Assembly: GCF_014356525.2 (NCBI RefSeq)
Contig: NC_052507.1
Location: 56,529,621 to 56,593,620, forward strand
Source of the DNA: Nilaparvata lugens
Lineage: Eukaryota > Arthropoda > Insecta > Hemiptera > Delphacidae
Reading direction: 5' to 3'
DNA length: 64,000 bases
The notes under the pieces were generated by a model, which did not search any database, was not told where the DNA came from, and saw only the letters and a program-made list of their open reading frames with translations. Below are positions 59,250 to 64,000 of this stretch, one piece after another (position 1 is the first letter of the stretch; every line of letters starts with the position of its first letter). A program made the position numbers and the translations under genes.

Positions 59250-59636
59250 GGTGTGTACAGACTTTCGCTCTGCTCCGCAATCGAAGGTCATTCGAGCAGA
59301 TCGATTGATGATCGCAGGTGGAGCAAGAGTGGAACGCGAACAGAGAGTGTAACAGAGCTCGAGCTTGGCAAGTTCCTAGGTCGACCTAACCAATAGTTAC
59401 GCATGCGCGGCCAATGTCTGCTTATAGTTACGATCTCTGTGTTGACAAATGAAATAGTTATAAAAATTGATAATTAATTATTGGATTGAATAATATGGAA
59501 TTATAAAAGCATTTATAATAATAGCAATCATCCTTCGAACATATTTCGAACCTCTATCGGACCCTTGCGTAACATCTCGCGTAACGTTCATGATCGGAGT
59601 GAGTACGGAGCGTGTTTGAGGCGCGTATATCTGTTT
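59250..59636. repeat. Possible degenerate MITE with CpG-rich ends
   Basis: The left end GTGTGTACAGACTTTCGCTC and the right end GGCGCGTATATCTG are loosely inverted and share CTCCG/CGGAG blocks. The middle is AT-rich. Weakly supported. Confidence 0.35.
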
Positions 59637-59939
59637 GCTTGACTTACGATCTTGAAATTTCTGTACTATCAAGTTCTTAAATTTTCAACAGTGATCAAAT
59701 AAGTGGAGTTTTATCAATCCTGATCCTTCCCTTAATTATTGATTCCTTTCCGCTCGTTCACCAATAACCCTCTATCTTTTCTCTCAAGTGGAGGATGGTT
59801 TGAGTAGCGAGTAAAGAGTTAGCAGCTGCTTTTATTTTTCACTTTGAAAACGTGGCTGTTATGTTGCAAAGAGGAAGGACTGCTAAAACGTGCTAGGGCT
59901 GTGAATAACGGGGGCACCAACACGTTCGCGATAAATCGT

Positions 59940-60060
59940 CCCCCCTTTTGCCCCCCCTTTCAGCCCCTCCTACCTAAATAACCCCTCCATTTCCCTCGAA
60001 AGCCTCCTAGTACCCCCCAAATGTGACGTCACCACTCCAGCGAGGAGCGAAATATGTGTG
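59940..60060. other. C-rich patch
   Basis: Runs of C (CCCCCCTTTTGCCCCCCCTTT) interrupt otherwise AT-rich DNA. No gene seen. Confidence 0.5.
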
Positions 60061-60179
60061 ACAAACTGGAAATTCATTACCGAAAGTCGGTTGTTGAATG
60101 AGAAATAACTAAGAGCCATGGAACGGAGTCAGCACCCTCATACTTCTCAGCTCTAAACATTACTCAACTAATAGAGAAT

Positions 60180-60780
60180 ATTGTCTTTTTTGTTTTTCAA
60201 ACTTCCTCCACTCTTCTCCTCCTCATTTACCCTTTCACCTCCTCATCCTCACCATCCTCAGCATCGCTCACAGTTTTTGTCCTCATATACACATACTCAA
60301 TGAAATCCTAGGCTGGAGATCTCTTCTCTCCCTCTGAATTTCGTACCATTTTTTCAAATTGTATCCATATTCATACATTCTCGACTTCTTCCCCTCTTTA
60401 CTAACGATCACTTCATCAGCTTCATACTCAGTTTGTTCCGATTTGATTTTCTTCACAAAAAGTCACCACGTTCATGTCCAATTAAATTTGTTCTCTCATA
60501 TGCTGCTCTCAGTTGCTTATTTCCATACTCTTATCCTATCGTTCCACTTTCCTCCATTTCAATGGTCCTTTCTCTGTTTTTCTATCATAAATCGTTCTTC
60601 CTCATTTCCTTGTCTCACGATACAACAAACCGATTGAAGCGGTTGGGCTTATCTTTTCTCTCAACCTGTCCTTTTTTCATTGTCCTGAGTGATTTACATC
60701 TTCCGTTTTCTAGCTCTTGCTGTTTCCCTTCATTTTTTTCCTCTGTCGATTTTGAATTCTTGATTCTCGATAGACTATTA
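60180..60780 (+). repeat. Pyrimidine-rich domain
   Basis: C+T-rich plus strand. The 92- and 120-codon frames inside are compositional. Confidence 0.5.
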
Positions 60781-61334
60781 TCTTTGATAGAATAATTGTA
60801 AATATATTAAGCTTGAATGAATAATGATAAAATAAGCTACAAACATAATATATTTTCAAACTATTTCATGAACAAGATAGAATGCATCAATCTTTCTTGA
60901 TGCTGCTTGCATTCGTCATTACGTTCCCGATCCTTCCATTTCATCAACTTTCTGTCTACAAGTTTCTCAATGATTCTCTGAAAATTCTGTGAATTGAAGA
61001 ACGACAAGTTAGACTAAAGACTGAAAGTAACTTTTAGTTGAGTTATTTTTGGTAAATTGAATAACTTTCTCAAATATTGATATTTTCAGGAAAGTTTTGT
61101 TTCACTAGATCAACAATACAATGAAGAATCTATCCTCTAAATCTCATGGATTTCTCTCTAACCGAACTTGAAATGTTCTGTCGCAAAAATTCAAACTTTA
61201 AGCGCTCATATCTCAAAAAGTAATAATCAGAAAAAATGTTCTCCTGAGAAAAATTTTTCATTTTGATAGCTTGATAGTATACAAATCGAAAAACTTTGAA
61301 AAATATCATCTGTAGAAAGTTTTTTTTTTAGCCT

Positions 61335-61466
61335 TTGCACAGCCTTAACCTACGGGTATTTCGGACTATGTGTTATCTTAATTTGGGAGAGAAATAGCAC
61401 AAGGTTATTTTATTTTCTCTCTCCCTATCATTCTGATAATGTATACTTATTGTATAAATGAATGAT
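61335..61466 (+). repeat. SINE-like dispersed repeat, copy 2
   Basis: CTTAATTTGGGAGAGAAATA, then CACAAGG and TTTCTCTCTC, ending TATAAATGAATGAT. Matches 47218-47345. Confidence 0.55.
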
Positions 61467-61469
61467 ATT

Positions 61470-61850
61470 AAGCGAGCAATTTCTGTATTTTATATATTGA
61501 TTTATATCTGGTTATTTATGTTCAACGGATTTCGAAAACTGCACTTACGATTTTCACGAAATTTGGAAAATAGTAGGTTTATGATATAAAAATTCGATTG
61601 CACTAGGTCTCATCCTTGGGAAAACTCGCTGAACGACATTAAAGGGATAATATTCATCCTTGGCCAAAACAGCAGTGGATAGTAAAAAAGTAAGTGAGCA
61701 AGTGAGTATGTGAAAAATAAAAATATCGCATCCCCGAAATTCATAAGATGACATATAGCTAGCTGTGAAATATAAACACGATCATTTTGGAGAATTGTTC
61801 TGTTTATCAATAAATAAAAATAACGAGCGAAGCTCGGTGCCCCGATATTG
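61470..61850 (+). mobile_element. 400-bp dispersed repeat, copy 2
   Basis: Begins AAGCGAGCAATTTCTG and ends AACGAGCGAAGCTCGGTGCC then CCGATATTG. ATAAATGAATGAT occurs on both sides (61454-61466 and 61852-61864), a likely 13-bp target duplication in the tail of the preceding SINE-like repeat. Colinear with 38808-39217. Confidence 0.75.
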
Positions 61851-61889
61851 AATAAATGAATGATCATTTTCTTTCCATAAGTTACCTCA

Positions 61890-62300
61890 TATTTCATTGA
61901 TGATTTTTCAACTTTTTTCCATTCTCACTCGTTATTCCCTATTCTCCAAACTATCAACTCCTTTTACCTCCATTTTGCTTGTTTTTCAAATTGTATTTCC
62001 TCCTCTCCATACGTTTGCTTTCTCTTCCTACTTCTTTCTACCATAATCCTTTCTTTATATGAATGTTCTATTCAGTATATTACTTTCTCTATCTCTCTAT
62101 TATCTCCATCTCTTTCTCACCTCATCATATCCACCATCCCTCTTTCTTTTATCTTCGCACAATTTTCACAATCTCTAACTATCTGTCCTCTATTCGTCTT
62201 CTGCTACTATCCCCTCATCACACTCACACACTATCACTCTCTATATCTCCCACTCCTCTGGCCCATCCTCCTTATCCCCTCTCCAACGCATTCCCCCAAC
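61890..62300 (+). repeat. Pyrimidine-rich domain
   Basis: C+T-rich plus strand with CACACTCACACAC at about 62218. No gene. Confidence 0.5.
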
Positions 62301-63519
62301 TCAAAAACCCTCGAAAAACACTCCATGAGCGACAATTTCTTTCCAGAATTTTCGCCGAAATAAATCTTGCCTCTTTTCTCCGGCTACTTCCATATGCTAA
62401 ATTATTCAAAACGGTATTCTTCCTCGTTCTTCTGGCAGATATGTTGCGAGATAAACCACCGCTGAAAAACGCATTCACCACTTTGGCTGCTGGTGACCTA
62501 ATTTGATGATGAAGGATGGCGATTTAATGCATTGAGCTGCGGTTGGTGAGCTAGTTGTAAAAAATCCAGTAAAGTTTCTAGATTTGGCGGAAACTGTGGT
62601 GGCAAGGAGAATACAGTAGCATTCTGACATATATCCTCGAATGAAAAGTATGGATTGCTCGTATAGTAGCACGTTCAGTTGAATAAGATTATTACTCCAT
62701 AATATATGAATTATGAGGAGTGGAATTCACAAAGTATGAAATATTGTGATGAAATTTGTGAGATTTGAATATATGAATTCATGGATCTATGAGTTCATAT
62801 TGATGGATATATTCTAAAATTGAATGGATTGAGCAGAATGTCTAATCATACTTGATTCTCTTTTCATGCATCATTATTATTCCAAATCATTCATATCACT
62901 CACATACTAGCTATTCATTACATCTCATGGGAAGTAATGCATGATAGATTAAACATTGGAAATATTAAGAATGATATTATATAATATTCGTATTTTCTTG
63001 CAAGATAGACATCGATTAGTTGTAGCTAACTTTTCTTGTCATAGTCATTCAATCTCAGCTGTTTTCCATGCATGAAATCAAGCCGGTGAACAGCAGTTTG
63101 CAGAACAAATAAACATATGATTCTCATTACAGCATACTCTACTGTAATGAAACCATATGTTTTCTTCATAGTCGAGTATGTTTCCTAGTTTCGAAACAGG
63201 AACAGCGAAACTGCTACAAAAAACCACCTTCAGCGTTCCAGGTGGAATTTTTGTCAACTTCCGCAAAAATCCTTATTTGGAATTTATAAACTAGGTAATG
63301 TTTATAGAATGCATGTAGTAACTTTAGCACAAACAGGTAATGTTTTCTATTTCTCAATCATTCTTCTTTAGATTATTATGACGAAAAATAGTGTACGTTA
63401 TTCGGACGTGAATGTCTTTTGCAGTACTCGAATGAAATTCCAGTCTCTGCTAATGCCTCGACTATAAAAACATCATTCTCGCCTGCAAAAGTCCCCTTCC
63501 CATCCATGTGACGTAAGAT
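62301..63519. other. Non-coding DNA
   Basis: No supported gene or repeat recognised. Confidence 0.4.
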
Positions 63520-63920
63520 AGTATTACCATATTCTTCAACTCCTTATTACCTGTCCATTACTACCTATCTTTATCATCTTCTCCATTCCCACCACTCTTC
63601 CCGCTCATTGATAGTTCTCCCATTACTTTTTATACTACTGTAATTTCCTTATTTCTCTGCTCTTGGTTTTTATATAAAATTGAGCGAGTATATAATGTTT
63701 TAATCCACATAGATTCAATTATTACATCTGATTTCATTGTTTCCTCTTCTCTCCTTCTTCATTATCTTCTTCTCTCCACCAAAGCACCTTGATTCTCCCC
63801 TAGAATGATTATTTTATTTTCTTATAATTTGTGTTCCGATTCACTACTTTCAATGATGTAATTTATCATGCTCTTGCATTCTCATTCTAATCCGTTCACT
63901 CCTCCCCCATCTCATCACAG
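63520..63920 (+). repeat. Pyrimidine-rich tract
   Basis: C+T-rich plus strand to near the window end. No gene. Confidence 0.45.
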
Positions 63921-64000
63921 ATGAGATTGATTAGCAAATCACTCAATCAATCCCAGCATGGTCCTCAACTTCCTGTTTCTTATGTCACGTTATTTTTTAT

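Overview
The window looks like animal nuclear DNA, most likely from an insect with a large, AT-rich, transposon-rich genome; a hemipteran is a guess from the flavour of the repeats. There are no operons or bacterial signals, and no intact host gene is visible. Nearly every protein signal comes from a transposable element. Many small open frames come from strand-biased pyrimidine or purine tracts where stop codons are rare.

Layout. (1) 2-7721: an almost complete LTR element with two nearly identical 1.58-kb LTRs. It has no reverse transcriptase but carries one gag-position protein with two internal repeat arrays. (2) 8518-12733: a 2.1-kb direct tandem duplication that includes (CA)n and (TG)n arrays. 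(3) About 13070-15410: a 2.3-kb foldback whose arms are built from diverged units of about 530 bp. (4) 16823-21367: a full-length but decayed minus-strand non-LTR retrotransposon (LINE A) with 7-bp target duplications and a repeated 5' region. (5) 21414-22767: a mariner-like DNA transposon with long inverted ends and TA target duplications. (6) 23060-23190: a neighbouring copy of the same host sequence that lacks both the LINE and the mariner, in effect a preserved pre-insertion site. (7) 24933-28302: a recent copy of 17872-24435 with a 3.3-kb internal deletion, inserted between 67/68-bp direct repeats. The deletion fuses the mariner transposase N-terminus in frame to LINE reverse-transcriptase sequence (25617-26390). 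(8) 29905-31260: a second, different LINE on the plus strand.

From 31.3 kb to the end I see only non-coding DNA with small repeats. These are a palindromic MITE-like family with GTCAGCATT-type arms (eight full loci plus the tandem pair in region 2), several separate hairpins, two copies of a 400-bp repeat ending in a GAGCGAAGCTC hairpin, paired SINE-like fragments, two heavily decayed LINE reverse-transcriptase tails (46101-46285 plus, 49740-50700 minus), and long pyrimidine-rich or purine-rich domains. The only place that suggests a host gene is a CpG-rich, YY1/Pho-motif-rich pocket at 24510-24930.

The parts do not form a pathway. Together they record successive insertion, duplication, template-switch-like copying and decay. 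The items most worth following up are the pol-less LTR element and its protein, the transposase/RT chimera, the 67-bp-flanked segment copy with its preserved empty site, and the large foldback.
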